From the NCBI GenBank assembly GCA_017305815.1, contig JAFKJZ010000018.1, positions 1-6,229 of the forward strand: a stretch of 6,229 nt of DNA. The letters run 5' to 3'. Origin of the DNA: Hyphomicrobiales bacterium. GTDB taxonomy: Bacteria > Pseudomonadota > Alphaproteobacteria > Rhizobiales > Kaistiaceae. Positions 6,046-6,229 of this stretch are shown here, one piece after another. The notes under the pieces are model-generated. The model saw nothing but the letters and a program-made list of their open reading frames with translations. It had not been told where the DNA came from and ran no database searches. The translations under genes and the position numbers were made by a program. How positions within the stretch are numbered: the first letter of the stretch is position 1; each line of letters opens with the position of its first letter.

Positions 6046-6229
6046 TCAATAATCCCACTGCGCGCCGATGCCGACCTCGTTGGAGCCGTCGGCGCCGGCG
6101 GCGCCCTGGATGCGGATGTTGCGGGTCAGGTCGACATCGACCGTGACCTTGCTCGAATCCGGCGACGTGCCCTGCTGCACACCGATATAGACCTTGTCGT
6201 TCAGCCGCTTGCCAATGCCGACCTGGCCG
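6046..6229 (-). CDS. tamB: C-terminus of a TamB-like translocation/assembly protein (partial)
   Basis: Only the last 60 codons are in the window; the gene continues beyond base 6229 and ends at TGA (6046-6048, minus strand). The visible protein alternates short beta strands, with GQVGIGKRLNDKVYIGVQQG, then a K-V-T-V-D-V-D-L strand, a N-I-R-I strand and the ending VGIGAQWDY. This matches the C-terminal domain (formerly DUF490) of TamB, an inner-membrane-anchored periplasmic protein that works with the outer-membrane protein TamA in envelope assembly and lipid transport. In TamB this C-terminal end reaches the outer membrane. An autotransporter-like beta domain is the alternative, but the strand pattern and ending favour TamB. 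It is unrelated in function to the sugar operon that converges on it. Confidence 0.72.
   Translation of the reverse strand, partial: GQVGIGKRLNDKVYIGVQQGTSPDSSKVTVDVDLTRNIRIQGAAGADGSNEVGIGAQWDY

Noticed and set aside
5781..6146. Open frame of 121 codons in the intergenic region
   Set aside because: It runs through two palindromic repeats and into the antisense of the TamB-like gene, and its composition is dictated by those repeats.

Overview
The window is GC-rich and densely packed, and it looks like a chromosomal segment of an alphaproteobacterium, probably of the Hyphomicrobiales (rhizobial) order. The support is the strong G/C third-position bias, the MalFGK-type sugar import genes placed next to short-chain dehydrogenases (a common rhizobial layout), an SDR that resembles the Caulobacter D-xylose dehydrogenase, and palindromic intergenic repeats of the kind scattered through such genomes. 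The genus cannot be fixed from the sequence alone.

Layout. Bases 1-66 are the 5' edge and hold a strong GC hairpin (8-37) just before the first gene. Six plus-strand genes then run closely spaced: two sugar ABC permeases (67-996 and 989-1891, overlapping by 8 bases), the ABC ATP-binding subunit (1899-2971, broken), an SDR sugar dehydrogenase (3016-3780), a TIM-barrel sugar isomerase/epimerase (3822-4805) and a second SDR (4856-5677). From 5678 to 6045 there is no gene; this stretch holds two different composite palindromic repeats. At the right edge (6046-6229, minus strand) is the last 60 codons of a TamB-like protein, so the operon and tamB converge on the repeat-bearing gap.

How the genes fit together. 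The two permeases and the ATPase would form the membrane part of an importer for a sugar or polyol. The solute-binding protein expected for such a system is not here and probably lies upstream of base 1. The three enzymes would act on the imported compound inside the cell: an aldose 1-dehydrogenase-like SDR, a metal-dependent TIM-barrel isomerase/epimerase and a second NAD-type SDR. No sugar kinase is present, so an oxidative route, or an oxidise-epimerise-reduce route, is more likely than a phosphorylative one. The exact substrate is not readable.

The most notable point is damage to the ATPase gene. A TAG stop replaces the usual Ser codon exactly where the nucleotide-binding domain ends, and a separate frameshift lies roughly 70-90 bases further on. 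The C-terminal TOBE domain is still recognisable in another frame. The transporter may therefore be inactive, may run with a TOBE-less ATPase, or may borrow an ATPase from elsewhere. I saw no CRISPR array, no tRNA or rRNA, no transposase, and no clearly new system.
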